Shown: piece by piece, positions 1 to 8,683 of the stretch | Layout of the letters: each line of letters begins with the position of its first letter | Numbering within the stretch: the stretch's first letter is position 1 | Assembly: GCA_038243635.1 (NCBI GenBank) | Contig: JBBSQW010000013.1 | Span: 1 to 64,000 of the forward strand | DNA: 64,000 bases | Reading direction: 5' to 3' | Source: Pseudopedobacter sp038243635 | Lineage (GTDB): Bacteria; Bacteroidota; Bacteroidia; Sphingobacteriales; Sphingobacteriaceae | Made by a program: the position numbers and the translations under genes | Notes under the pieces: model-generated | Told to the model about the DNA's origin: nothing | The model's database searches: none | Seen by the model: only the letters and a program-made list of their open reading frames with translations

Positions 1-107
1 AGCTGGTCGTAGGTTTTGTAGGTGGAACAGGATTTATCCGATTTGTATATATCTACGCACTTGATAATAAGGTGGCGGGGAATCAACTTAATTATCTGAC
101 AGAATAA
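1..107 (+). CDS. C-terminal fragment of an unidentified, probably membrane-associated protein
   Basis: Reading from base 3, 34 codons run to a TAA at 105-107, so the gene begins outside the window. The visible part starts with a hydrophobic, glycine-rich stretch (LVVGFVGGTGFIRFVYIYAL), which could be a final membrane helix, and ends with a polar tail NYLTE. Too little is present to name a family. The next gene lies about 190 bases away on the opposite strand, so the two are convergent. Bases 108-296 hold no gene I recognise. Confidence 0.4.
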   Translation, partial: LVVGFVGGTGFIRFVYIYALDNKVAGNQLNYLTE

Positions 108-296
108 TGGGGCATCGGACTTCTTTCCCTCTCTTTTTATTACAGTTCTTATCCCTCTCTTTTGTACTTTTGTCATTAGCTCTGTGGGTTTTTCTTCTTT
201 TTAAGTTTTGCAACTCAAAATTAGAATCTTACAGAGCTTTTTTGTATATTATTTGTTCGGACAGTTATGAAACACAATAAAACTATTGGTCGTACA

Positions 297-785
297 TTAA
301 CATTTTACACATTCAGGTAATTCCTCCAAAAATTGATAACTGTTGTTTTCATAATCCATCACGCAGCAATAATGCTGTAAACCATTACTAACCACCAAGA
401 ACTTCACCTTGTGAATCATATTATAGCGGGCGGCCTGTTCAAAAACATCTTGTGTAATTTTTATAGAATGTGCTTTACATTCTACTAATATCTCAGGAGT
501 ACCAGTTTTATCAAATACCACTATATCAGTCCGTTTTTGTAGCTTATTCAGTTTTAAACCACCTTCAAGTTTAATTAACGTTTTTGGATATTTCTTTTGG
601 ATGATTAGATACTGAACAAAATGCTGGCGCACCCATTCTTCTGGTGTCAACACTAAATCCTTTTTCCTAAGTTCGTCAAAAATGAAAACTACATCGTGTC
701 TTTGATGTAATTTGAAAGCGTAAGGAGGTAGGTTTAGCGCAACAGGTTTAAACATTAGGCTAAAATAGCTTAGAATTTTCAACAT
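297..785 (-). CDS. HsdR N-terminal-like (restriction enzyme R-subunit N-domain) protein
   Basis: A 162-residue protein resembling the stand-alone type I restriction R-subunit N-terminal domain (HSDR_N_2 type). The block 'VLTPEEWVRQHFVQYLI' is followed by a nuclease-like core with 'KRTDIVVFD' and 'EILVECKA', the D...ExK pattern of PD-(D/E)XK nucleases. No helicase or methylase partner is nearby, so it is probably not part of a working restriction system. It is divergent from holA with about 40 bases between them, an arrangement I recall as common in Bacteroidota. The start may be the internal ATG at 755, where the conserved part (MFKPVALNLPPY) begins. Family is fairly secure; biological role unknown. 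Confidence 0.75.
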   Translation of the reverse strand: MLKILSYFSLMFKPVALNLPPYAFKLHQRHDVVFIFDELRKKDLVLTPEEWVRQHFVQYLIIQKKYPKTLIKLEGGLKLNKLQKRTDIVVFDKTGTPEILVECKAHSIKITQDVFEQAARYNMIHKVKFLVVSNGLQHYCCVMDYENNSYQFLEELPECVKC

Positions 786-824
786 TCTAATTTTTAAAAA
801 CTAATATTTCTAATTTAGCAAAAC

Positions 825-1829
825 ATGACAGCTGTAGACATTATCAAAGACATTAAAGCCCGAAAGTTAAAGCCTATTTATTTATTGCATGGCGAAGAAA
901 GTTATTATATAGATTTAATTAGCGAAGCCTTAGAGGATAACGTGTTGTCTGAAGCAGAAAATGGCTTTAACCAAACCATATTATACGGTAAGGATACTGA
1001 AATAATGACGGTTTTGAACGCTGCTAAACGCTACCCAATGATGAGCGATTATCAATTAGTATTGGTAAAAGAAGCACAGGAACTAAAAATTGACAAATCA
1101 GCAGACCAATTTCAGGCGTATTGCGAAAACCCTTTAAAAAGCACCATTTTAGTGCTTTGCCATAAGTATGGTAAGTTTGATAAGCGAAAAAAGGTTTATA
1201 AAGTTTTAGAAAAAACCGGGTTGGTTTTTGAATCCGCAAGTATTTATGATAATAAAGTGCCAGCATGGATTGAGGATTTCATTAAAAGTAAAGGGCATCA
1301 TATCAATCCAAAAGCTTCAGCTTTATTAGGCGAGTACTTAGGTAACGATTTAAGTAAAGTTGCCAATGAGCTAGAAAAGCTGATGCTAAATGTACCAAAA
1401 GGGCAGGAGATAGGAACTAAAGAAGTTCAAGATAATATTGGCATTAGTAAAGAATACAATGTTTTTGAACTGCAAAATGCCTTGGCTCGTAAAGATGTGT
1501 TTAAAGCAAACCAAATTATCAATTACTTTGAAGCTAATCCAAAAGCGAACCCTTTTGTGTTAATTATAGGGAATTTAAGTAGCTGGTTTACCAAGATTTT
1601 AAAGTATCACTACGTAACCGACAAATCCCAAGCAGCAAGAGAGTTAGGTGTGAATCCTTACTTTTTGAAAGATTATGAAATGGCTGCCAAAAATTACAGC
1701 TTAGGCAAAACTTTTGAAGTAGTTTCGTTATTAAGGGAATACGATTTAAAATCAAAAGGCGTAGACAGCACAGGAAACACCGAACCTGGCGATTTATTAA
1801 AGGAATTGATTTTTAAGATAATTCACTAG
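825..1829 (+). CDS. holA: DNA polymerase III subunit delta
   Basis: 334 residues, the normal size for the clamp-loader delta subunit that opens the sliding clamp during replication. The N-terminus shows the usual 'KPIYLLHGEESYYIDLI' stretch, equivalent to the AAA+ fold start but with a degenerate P-loop. Further typical features are 'LVLVKEAQELK', 'AWIEDFIKSKGHHI' and the C-terminal collar segment 'FVLIIGNLSSWFTKIL'. ATG at 825 gives MTAVDIIKDIKARKLKP, matching family starts. It is transcribed away from the HsdR-N-like gene and stands alone. No oddity was seen. Confidence 0.93.
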   Translation: MTAVDIIKDIKARKLKPIYLLHGEESYYIDLISEALEDNVLSEAENGFNQTILYGKDTEIMTVLNAAKRYPMMSDYQLVLVKEAQELKIDKSADQFQAYCENPLKSTILVLCHKYGKFDKRKKVYKVLEKTGLVFESASIYDNKVPAWIEDFIKSKGHHINPKASALLGEYLGNDLSKVANELEKLMLNVPKGQEIGTKEVQDNIGISKEYNVFELQNALARKDVFKANQIINYFEANPKANPFVLIIGNLSSWFTKILKYHYVTDKSQAARELGVNPYFLKDYEMAAKNYSLGKTFEVVSLLREYDLKSKGVDSTGNTEPGDLLKELIFKIIH

Positions 1830-2135
1830 GTGGTTAGGTTTTTAGATTGTTAGGTGGTTAGGGCTTGTTTAGTTTCATTAGTCATTAGTTCATTAAGGCT
1901 TATTTAGTGGAGAGGTTAGTTCATTAGTCATTAGTATTTCCGCAGTAATATTCTTAGTCCATTAGTATAATTTTATTGTTTAACAGTTCTCTTCATTCTA
2001 TCATTCAAAATTCAATCCTCCAGTCATTATTTAAGCGATTCAATCCTTCATTCATTCAATCCTTCAAAATTATATTTAATCAACATTACAAAGCATTCAA
2101 TCCTTTACTCATTCACTCATTCAAAATTATATAAC
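1830..2135. repeat. Intergenic block of degenerate short-word repeats
   Basis: No gene is visible in this 306-base gap. It is built from recurring words. TTCATTAGTCATTAG occurs at about 1874-1888 and 1920-1934. Variants of CATTCAATCCTTCA recur between about 2000 and 2125. The first word is also found, in both orientations, at 18408-18573, so it belongs to a dispersed family rather than being local slippage alone. Confidence 0.7.
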
Positions 2136-2540
2136 ATGCAATACTTCCTCGTAAAATCAGAACCATTTAAATACAGTTGGGACCAGTTTAATAAAGACGG
2201 CAGAACCTTTTGGGACGGTGTTCGTAATTATCAAGCCCGTAATAATATGAAAGAGATGAAAGAAGGCGATTTGGTGCTTTTTTATCATAGCAACGAAGGA
2301 AAAAACGTAGTTGGGATAGCAAAAGTGGTCAAAGAATTTTATCAAGATCCTACAACAGAAGATGACCGTTGGGTTGTGATTGATTTGGCACCAATGGAAA
2401 GCCTTAAAAACCCAGTAAGCTTGGAGACAATTAAAGGTGATGAACGTTTAAAAAACATCTCGTTGGTTCGCCAGGGTCGGTTATCCGTAACTACGTTAAA
2501 AGTTGAAGAGTTTGATCGGATTGTTGAGTTGGGGTCGTAA
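2136..2540 (+). CDS. EVE domain-containing protein
   Basis: 134 residues covering one EVE (formerly DUF55) domain, a PUA-like fold thought to read modified bases in DNA or RNA. Signature pieces are the start 'MQYFLVKSEPFKYSWDQF', 'FWDGVRNYQARNNMKEMKEGD', then 'VLFYHSN' and 'VVGIAKVVKEFYQDPT'. The length matches bacterial stand-alone members. It precedes a small lipoprotein by 20 bases but there is no obvious functional link. EVE domains can accompany defence systems, yet nothing else here suggests that, and a housekeeping role is equally likely. Ligand unknown. Confidence 0.9.
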   Translation: MQYFLVKSEPFKYSWDQFNKDGRTFWDGVRNYQARNNMKEMKEGDLVLFYHSNEGKNVVGIAKVVKEFYQDPTTEDDRWVVIDLAPMESLKNPVSLETIKGDERLKNISLVRQGRLSVTTLKVEEFDRIVELGS

Positions 2541-2560
2541 GAAGAGTTTTAAGTCATAAG

Positions 2561-2965
2561 TTGAAAGTGAAAAGTTCAAAGGTTAAAGTTTGCCTAGTAT
2601 TCCTAGTTTGTTGCTTTCTGATGTTTTCGTTTTGCGGAATTAAGTCGGATGATTTGATTGGTCGCTGGAATTACGTTTCGTATGAATATTCTAATAAATC
2701 TTTAGAAAAACCCTTGGCGGATATTGCATTGCAGAAACCTTACATCGAATTTCAAAAAGACGGGAAATGTAAAATTGTTTCCAGCGGTAAAGTTTTATCA
2801 GAAGGTGTCTTTCATCTTGAAAATAGAATCATCCGATATTTCGAAAACTTAGCGGACGGGCAGAAAAGAGCCATTCCATTTTTGGTCAAATCTTTAACAG
2901 CAAAAGAGTTGATTTTTCAAACGATGGATGCTGAAGTAAAGGTGATTATCGCAGTTAAAAAATGA
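2561..2965 (+). CDS. Small lipoprotein, lipocalin-like
   Basis: 134 residues. A hydrophobic segment ends in 'MFSFCG', a plausible SpII lipobox with Cys near residue 25, so export and lipidation are predicted. The mature part opens 'DDLIGRWNYVSYEY', the GxW start typical of small lipocalin-like beta barrels, followed by alternating strands. Start is TTG at 2561 or GTG at 2567; no ATG precedes the signal peptide. The first codons lie in a purine-rich word repeat (AAGT/AAAG words), so the N-terminal region seems built on intergenic repeat DNA. Function unknown. Confidence 0.65.
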   Translation: MKVKSSKVKVCLVFLVCCFLMFSFCGIKSDDLIGRWNYVSYEYSNKSLEKPLADIALQKPYIEFQKDGKCKIVSSGKVLSEGVFHLENRIIRYFENLADGQKRAIPFLVKSLTAKELIFQTMDAEVKVIIAVKK

Positions 2966-3645
2966 TTGCAATCCATTAATATAGACCTTTCCTTATCTCT
3001 CGTTTTAGCACTTCACTTTCAAGCTATGCTATGTTTTAATTGGGAACCCAAGCTTTCTTCACTAAAGCGAGCTTGTTAGCAAGCTAAAATTTTTCAATTG
3101 CCACTGGCTTCAGCCAATGTTGAAAGTTCAGCAGTGATTCCGGCTTTAGCCCAACTATCTGCTGGTTTTATTTTGGCTAAAGCCATTTTTTGCTTTTGGA
3201 TACTCTGGGATAAATTCCAGAGCAATTGAAAAAAAGAAAGATTCGTAATTTTCATTGAACAAATTAATATTAAAGACTTTACCTACTCAGTTGTATCCTA
3301 ATCTAGGTTTTGCATAGCAATCAATTTTTCTCTACAACATTATTGTTCTCATAAAAAAAGGTTCATCAATTGCCATTGGCTTCAGCCAATGGTAATTATT
3401 GTTCTCATAAAAAAAGGTTCATCAATTGCCATTGGCTTCAGCCAATGGTAAATTTTAAAATTGATTTGGCTTTAGCCCAAAAATGAACCTGATATATTTT
3501 TAAATCTGCCTTTTTTAAATAAACGCTATCTCGATTAAAACAAAAGATTACAATTTTGATTAAGACACCTCAATTTCCCAATTAAAACACATTTAATTTA
3601 ATAATTCAATCTGCTATTTATAATTTAGGACTTTAATACCATATT
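2966..3645. repeat. Palindromic intergenic repeat block upstream of proB
   Basis: No gene is seen in these 680 bases. The region holds several copies of a palindromic word. CCATTGGC-TTCA-GCCAATGG occurs at 3373-3392 and again at 3429-3448, with a divergent copy near 3101-3119. GGCTTTAGCC (3142-3151) faces its exact reverse complement GGCTAAAGCC (3175-3184), and another GGCTTTAGCC lies near 3468-3477. All could fold as RNA or DNA hairpins. The pattern resembles REP/BIME-like intergenic families. Confidence 0.75.
3339..3450. repeat. 56-bp tandem duplication carrying a palindrome
   Basis: Two adjacent, essentially identical 56-base units start at 3339 and 3395 with ATTATTGTTCTC. Each carries the palindrome CCATTGGC-TTCA-GCCAATGG near its end. 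The perfect match suggests a recent duplication. Confidence 0.85.
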
Positions 3646-4680
3646 TTGAAAAAACCTATACTCGTTATAAAATTTGGATCTGCGTCTGTCACTACAGCAA
3701 GTCACGAAATTGATGAAGCTGTAATTGCTTCCGTTGCACAACAAGTTTCCTTTTTAAGCAAGCAATACAATATCGTATTGGTTTCTTCGGGTGCAATTGC
3801 AGCTGGGAAAAAGAAGTTGATAAACTATAAAGGAACTTTGAGCCAAAAGAAGGCTGCTGCCGCTGTAGGCAATCCACTTTTATTGCAAACTTACGCTCGT
3901 TACTTCGAGCCTTACAACGTCTCCATCGCACAAAGTCTTTGCGAACGTCACCATTTTTCGAACAGAAACCAGTTTTTACAGCTTAAAAAAACGTACGAGT
4001 TGCTTTGGGAAAACAACATCATCCCTGTCGCTAATGAGAATGATGTAGTCAGCAATTTGGAAATTAAGTTTTCCGATAATGATGAACTGGCGACATTAAT
4101 TGCCGTTGGTTTCGGCGCAAGCATGATTTTGTATTGTACTTCTGTTCCTGGAGTTTATGATGATAACGGAAATATTATTGATGAGCTTAAAGTAATTGAT
4201 AAGGCAGCCCTGTCTTTAGCCAAAAAAGAAAAATCAAGTGTAGGTTTAGGCGGAATGACATCGAAACTAACATTCGCTCGTTTGGCTACGCAAATGGGAA
4301 TCAAAGCAGTAATTTTTGGCATTAAATCAGAAAACGCGATCATCAATGCAGTTGCAGGTAAAACAGGAACTGTTTGTCAGCCACAAATCAGTAATATCTC
4401 TGCTCGTAACAAATGGTTGGCAAGCGGAAGTTTAATTAAAGGTAAAGTACAGATTGACGATGGTGCGGTAAAGGCTTTACTAAAGCGACATAGTTTATTA
4501 GCAGTGGGTGTTGAAAAAGTAATAAGGCATTTTGAAGCAGGAGAGGTGTTCGAAATCTTAGACGCCTCACAAATTGTAGTTGCAGTTGCAAAATCAAAAA
4601 TAGATTCTCAAACCATTGTAAAGAAAGATGATAAACAAAACTTAGAAATTGCGCATGCGGATGATATTGTTTTAATTTAG
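3646..4680 (+). CDS. proB: Glutamate 5-kinase
   Basis: 344 residues. It phosphorylates glutamate to gamma-glutamyl phosphate, the first step of proline synthesis. The amino-acid kinase domain shows 'ILVIKFGSASVTT', 'IVLVSSGAIAAGKKKL', 'VANENDVVS' with the 'KFSDNDELATLIA' stretch, and 'GLGGMTSKLTFARLA'. A C-terminal segment from about residue 258 looks like a PUA domain. The start is TTG at 3646 (MKKPILVIKFGS); no ATG lies near the conserved N-terminus. It is followed by proA after 27 bases, so the two probably form an operon. proC is not in the window. Confidence 0.94.
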   Translation: MKKPILVIKFGSASVTTASHEIDEAVIASVAQQVSFLSKQYNIVLVSSGAIAAGKKKLINYKGTLSQKKAAAAVGNPLLLQTYARYFEPYNVSIAQSLCERHHFSNRNQFLQLKKTYELLWENNIIPVANENDVVSNLEIKFSDNDELATLIAVGFGASMILYCTSVPGVYDDNGNIIDELKVIDKAALSLAKKEKSSVGLGGMTSKLTFARLATQMGIKAVIFGIKSENAIINAVAGKTGTVCQPQISNISARNKWLASGSLIKGKVQIDDGAVKALLKRHSLLAVGVEKVIRHFEAGEVFEILDASQIVVAVAKSKIDSQTIVKKDDKQNLEIAHADDIVLI

Positions 4681-4707
4681 GCAAATTGACCGCGTTAAAA
4701 ATATATA

Positions 4708-5955
4708 ATGGATAATATTCAAGAATTATTGATCAATGCGTCTAATGCGACTGCAGAAATCAGGATACTTTCAGATCAGAAAAAACAGGAAGTTTTAAAT
4801 ACAATTGCTGATGATTTATTGGCAAACAAAGCAAATATAATTGCGGAGAATTTAAAAGATTTGAACCGCATGGATGATAATAACCCAAATAAAGACAGGT
4901 TGTTATTAAATGAGGCAAGAATAGATGGATTGGCAACAAGCGTAAGAGACGTTGCAAATTTAGAAGACCCAACTGGAAAAGTTATTTTGGAGCGTACTTT
5001 AGAAAATGGGCTTTTCGTTCAAAAGAAAACTGTTGCTTTAGGCGTTGTGGGTGTAATTTACGAAGCTCGACCAAATGTAACCGTGGACGTTGCAACGCTG
5101 TGCATTCGTTCTGGTAATGTTTGCTTACTGCGTGGCGGTTCTGATGCTGACGATACAAATATCTGTTTGGTGGATATTATCCAAAAGGTTTTAAAGTCTT
5201 ATAATTTAAACCCAAACATTGTACAGCTTTTACCAGTCGACCGTAAACATGTAGAAGAATTATTAACTGCGGAAGAGTACGTGGATATTATAATTCCTCG
5301 CGGTTCACAAACTTTAATTGAGTTTGTACGCAAAAACGCAAAAGTTCCAGTGATTGAAACAGGAGCTGGAGTTTGTCACACCTACATTGAGAAAACTGCG
5401 GATTTGCAAAAAGCAGGAAAGATTGTTTGCAACGCAAAAGTAACTCGTCCTTCAGTTTGTAATTCTTTAGACACCATTGTTTTAGATAATGAAATTGCAA
5501 GAGAAGCTTTATATATCATTGCTGATTTATTGAAAGAATATGAGGTGGAAATATTTGCTGATGAAGCAGCTTATCCTGTTTTGAAATCTGTTCATTATCC
5601 TTATTTGCAAGAAGCTAAAGCAGAAGATTTTGGTCGGGAGTTTTTAGCTTTGAAATGTTCGGTTAAAGTAGTGAACAGTTCAGAGGAAGCTTTAGCGCAT
5701 ATCAAAAAATTCTCTTCCAAACATTCAGAGGCAATCGTAAGCGAAGATCCAGCTAAAATAGAAGAGTTTTTAAATCAAGTTGATGCAGCCGCAGTTTATG
5801 CAAATGCCTCTACTCGCTTTACAGACGGTGGTGTTTTTGGTTTGGGTGCCGAGATAGGGATTTCTACCCAAAAACTCCACGCTAGAGGCCCTTTTGCATT
5901 AGAAAAATTAGTGACAGAAAAGTGGGTGGTAATTGGGAATGGGCAGGTGAGATAA
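4708..5955 (+). CDS. proA: Gamma-glutamyl phosphate reductase
   Basis: 415 residues, the usual size. It reduces gamma-glutamyl phosphate with NADPH to glutamate semialdehyde, the second step of proline synthesis. Recognisable parts are 'VIYEARPNVTVDVA', 'CIRSGNVCLLRGGSDA', 'IETGAGVCHTYIEK', the presumed catalytic cysteine in 'VTRPSVCNSLDTI', and the C-terminal 'STRFTDGGVFGLGAEIGISTQKLHARGPF', quoted here only as landmarks at about residues 369-398. Cotranscribed with proB upstream. No defects seen. Confidence 0.95.
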   Translation: MDNIQELLINASNATAEIRILSDQKKQEVLNTIADDLLANKANIIAENLKDLNRMDDNNPNKDRLLLNEARIDGLATSVRDVANLEDPTGKVILERTLENGLFVQKKTVALGVVGVIYEARPNVTVDVATLCIRSGNVCLLRGGSDADDTNICLVDIIQKVLKSYNLNPNIVQLLPVDRKHVEELLTAEEYVDIIIPRGSQTLIEFVRKNAKVPVIETGAGVCHTYIEKTADLQKAGKIVCNAKVTRPSVCNSLDTIVLDNEIAREALYIIADLLKEYEVEIFADEAAYPVLKSVHYPYLQEAKAEDFGREFLALKCSVKVVNSSEEALAHIKKFSSKHSEAIVSEDPAKIEEFLNQVDAAAVYANASTRFTDGGVFGLGAEIGISTQKLHARGPFALEKLVTEKWVVIGNGQVR

Positions 5956-6015
5956 GCTACTTTATAACATGTTAGCTTGTTCATAAATTCCTAAAATAAA
6001 CCAAAACAATTCAAT

Positions 6016-6023
6016 TAGCTTTG
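6016..6023 (+). promoter_or_regulatory. Candidate -7 promoter element (TAGCTTTG)
   Basis: Exact match to the Bacteroidota TAnnTTTG element, ending 10 bases before the ATG at 6034 of the deacetylase gene. No clear -33 TTTG was found at the expected distance, so this is tentative. Confidence 0.4.
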
Positions 6024-6033
6024 CATTTAAAGA

Positions 6034-6942
6034 ATGTATAATAAAATGAAAAGAACAATATTAAGTGTCAGCGTTTTATCGCTGATATATCTTAGCGGAT
6101 GTAATTCCTCAAACTCAAAAACTACCGATTTAGATAGTACTTCTACTGACACAACGGAAGTGTTAGCATCCGTAAAAACGGAACAGAAAACCGAAACGAC
6201 GGTTACGCAAAATCATGAAGGTAAAAAGATTGCGGACGCCGCTACAATTTTAGCTCGTAAACAAGTGCCTGTTTTGTGTTACCACCAGATTAGAGATTGG
6301 CGAGCAACAGATTCTAAAACAGCAAAAGATTACATTATTCCTGTAGCCACCTTTAAAGCCCAGATGAAAATGCTTGCAGATAGCGGTTACAACAGCATAC
6401 AACCAGAGCAACTCTACAACTATTTGGCTTACGGAGATGCTTTACCAGAAAAGCCAGTGATGTTAACGTTTGATGATACTGATTATGATCAGTATGAAGT
6501 TGGTGCGAAAGTTTTAGATCAACATGGTTTCAAAGGTGTTTATTTCATCATGACGGTTTCTATTGGCAAAAAAGGGAAAGTGCATTATATGAGCAAAGAA
6601 GATATTAAAGACCTTGCTGACAATGGAAATACCATTGGTAGCCATACTTATGACCATAAGAACTTTAAAAAATATGCTGGCGAGGATTGGGTTCAACAGC
6701 TTGATAAACCTACTGCAAAATTGGAAGAGATTACCGGTAAAAAAATGTTAGACTTCGCATATCCTTTTGGCTTATGGAATTCACAAGGTATTCCCGAATT
6801 AAAGAAAAGAGGATTTAGAGCTGCTTATGCTTTAGCTGAAAAAAGAGACGACAAAGATCCACTTTATACCATCAGAAGAATTATTGCTAGTGGTTACTGG
6901 AGTCCAAAAACTTTGCATACCAGCATGGTAAGAAGTTTTTAA
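6034..6942 (+). CDS. Polysaccharide deacetylase family lipoprotein
   Basis: 302 residues. The signal peptide ends in the lipobox 'IYLSGC' (Cys about residue 23), so the protein is probably anchored in an envelope membrane. A Ser/Thr-rich linker to about residue 70 leads to a NodB-homology domain. 'VPVLCYHQI' begins it, 'VMLTFDD' is the metal/base motif, and 'IGSHTYDH' gives the His-x3-His metal ligands. These enzymes remove N-acetyl groups from surface sugars. Similarity to PgaB-like N-domains is possible but not provable here. Start is ATG 6034 or 6046. Monocistronic, followed by a strong terminator. Confidence 0.88.
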   Translation: MYNKMKRTILSVSVLSLIYLSGCNSSNSKTTDLDSTSTDTTEVLASVKTEQKTETTVTQNHEGKKIADAATILARKQVPVLCYHQIRDWRATDSKTAKDYIIPVATFKAQMKMLADSGYNSIQPEQLYNYLAYGDALPEKPVMLTFDDTDYDQYEVGAKVLDQHGFKGVYFIMTVSIGKKGKVHYMSKEDIKDLADNGNTIGSHTYDHKNFKKYAGEDWVQQLDKPTAKLEEITGKKMLDFAYPFGLWNSQGIPELKKRGFRAAYALAEKRDDKDPLYTIRRIIASGYWSPKTLHTSMVRSF

Positions 6943-6961
6943 ACTTGATTACGCAATGATT

Positions 6962-6993
6962 AAAGCTCGAGACATTTATTTCGAGCTTTTTTT
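6962..6993 (+). terminator. Rho-independent terminator after the deacetylase gene
   Basis: A 9-bp perfect stem, AAAGCTCGA (6962-6970) with TCGAGCTTT (6981-6989), followed by a T-run. The rest of the 6943-7243 gap shows no gene and no clear regulatory site for nirK. Confidence 0.8.
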
Positions 6994-7243
6994 ATGGGAG
7001 GATTTCTTTACTTTTTCCCCTTCTTAAAAGCTTAATTTTAAAAAATTAACACTGAAAATGCCAACGCAATTTGAACCTTGTTTTTCATGAAGCCAAATAT
7101 TATTAATGTTAAAGTCAACAAAAAGTAAAGATTTGAGGAGGAAAGTTTATCTTAGAGCGGAAACAGTAATGAATAGCCTTATCGATGCGCTACTGCATTA
7201 AAAATACTTGAATATAATATAGACCGCCAACCAAACCTTTTTT

Positions 7244-8680
7244 ATGAAAATTTTGAAATTTAAATTTATCCCTTTTTTATTAGCTATTGTTGTTCTGTTG
7301 AGCAATTGCACTTCATCAGATAAAAAAACAAGTAGTAATACTAAAGATTCAGTCGGTGATTCATATACCGCAGAGTTGACAGATGCTCCAAACGTTCCGG
7401 CTCCTATGAACTATAAGTCGCCACGAAAGGTGAAAGTAGAGTTAGAAATCGTAGAACATGTGATGAAATTGGCAGATGGAGTGGATTATAACTTCTGGAC
7501 TTTTGGAGGGAAAGTTCCTGGTAAATTTATTAGAGTGCGAGTGGGAGATGTGGTTGAGTTTCATTTGCACAACCACCCTAACAATAAATTACCGCATAAC
7601 ATCGATTTGCATGCAGTTACAGGGCCAGGCGGCGGTGCCGAAGCTTCTATGACAGCCCCAGGACATAGCACACAGTTTACTTTTAAAACGCTTAATCCAG
7701 GTTTATATATCTACCATTGTGCAACAGCACCTGTAGGTATGCACATTGCAAACGGTATGTATGGGCTTATTTTAGTGGAGCCTGAAGAAGGTTATACTAA
7801 AGTTGATAAAGAGTTTTACTTGATGCAGAGCGAGTTTTATACGAAGGCGCAATTCGGTAAAATTGGTTTAACTTCTTTTGACATGCAGAAAGCTCTAGAC
7901 GAAAGACCTGATTATGTGGTTTTTAACGGAAGTGTTGGCGCTAATATGGCTGATAAGGCTATGGAAGTGAAAGTAGGAGAAACTGTTAGACTTTTCGTTG
8001 GAAACGCCGGACCTAACTTAATATCTTCTTTCCACGTGATTGGCGAAATCTTCGATAAAGTACATGTGGAAGGTGGCGATTTAATTAATAAAAATATCCA
8101 AACGACAGTGATTCCTGCAGGAGGAGCCGCAATTGTAGAGTTTAAATGCGAAGCTCCAGGAACACTTACCGTAGTTGATCACTCAATTTTTAGAGCATTT
8201 AATAAAGGTGCTTTAGCACAGATTAGAGTAACCGGTGATGAAAAACACGATGTTTATACTGGCAGACAAAAGGATGTAGTTTACTTAGCAGAAGGATCTG
8301 CGGTGCAGTCTATTACAGATCGTAATAAGAAATCCGAGCCTACGCCAGAAAAATCTATGGAAGAGCGAATGAAGAACGGGCAAATATTGTATAACGCTAA
8401 CTGCGCTGCTTGTCATCAGCCAAGCGGAGAAGGATTGTCTGGGGCTTTTCCTCCATTGGCGAAGTCTGATTACTTAATGGCGAGAAAAGATAAAGGTGTT
8501 GGCATTGTGTTGCATGGTTTGTCTGGTGAGGTTGTGGTGAACGGTAAAAAATATGATGGTGTAATGCCGGCAATGCAACTTGGTGATGATGAAGTTGCTA
8601 GTATATTAACTTACGTTCGCAACAGTTGGGGAAATAAAGGTGACTTAGTAAAAGCCACTGAAGTGAGAAAGGCAAGATAA
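7244..8680 (+). CDS. nirK: Copper nitrite reductase (NO-forming), lipoprotein with C-terminal cytochrome c
   Basis: 478 residues. It reduces nitrite to nitric oxide. A lipobox 'VLLSNC' (Cys22) predicts outer-surface or periplasmic anchoring. Two cupredoxin domains span about residues 65-335. All ligands are visible: type 1 copper H118, C159, H167, M172; type 2 copper H123, H158, H313; catalytic D121 and H264. A linker leads to a cytochrome c domain (about 375-465) with 'CAACH' (C387-H391) and M441 as likely sixth ligand, so an electron-donor module is built in. It is followed after 3 bases by the nirV-like gene. No FNR-type site was seen upstream. Confidence 0.95.
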   Translation: MKILKFKFIPFLLAIVVLLSNCTSSDKKTSSNTKDSVGDSYTAELTDAPNVPAPMNYKSPRKVKVELEIVEHVMKLADGVDYNFWTFGGKVPGKFIRVRVGDVVEFHLHNHPNNKLPHNIDLHAVTGPGGGAEASMTAPGHSTQFTFKTLNPGLYIYHCATAPVGMHIANGMYGLILVEPEEGYTKVDKEFYLMQSEFYTKAQFGKIGLTSFDMQKALDERPDYVVFNGSVGANMADKAMEVKVGETVRLFVGNAGPNLISSFHVIGEIFDKVHVEGGDLINKNIQTTVIPAGGAAIVEFKCEAPGTLTVVDHSIFRAFNKGALAQIRVTGDEKHDVYTGRQKDVVYLAEGSAVQSITDRNKKSEPTPEKSMEERMKNGQILYNANCAACHQPSGEGLSGAFPPLAKSDYLMARKDKGVGIVLHGLSGEVVVNGKKYDGVMPAMQLGDDEVASILTYVRNSWGNKGDLVKATEVRKAR

Positions 8681-8683
8681 AAG

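Noticed and set aside
178..238. AGCTCTGT ... ACAGAGCT inverted repeat as a terminator
   Set aside because: The loop is about 45 bases and the stem only 8 bp, so efficient termination is doubtful.
297..785. Restriction-modification system
   Set aside because: Only a stand-alone HsdR N-terminal-like domain is present, without helicase, methylase or specificity genes. It is next to holA, as in many genomes of this phylum.
2136..2540. EVE protein as part of a defence island
   Set aside because: Neighbours are holA, a small lipoprotein and proB/proA. There are no nuclease, helicase or methylase partners.
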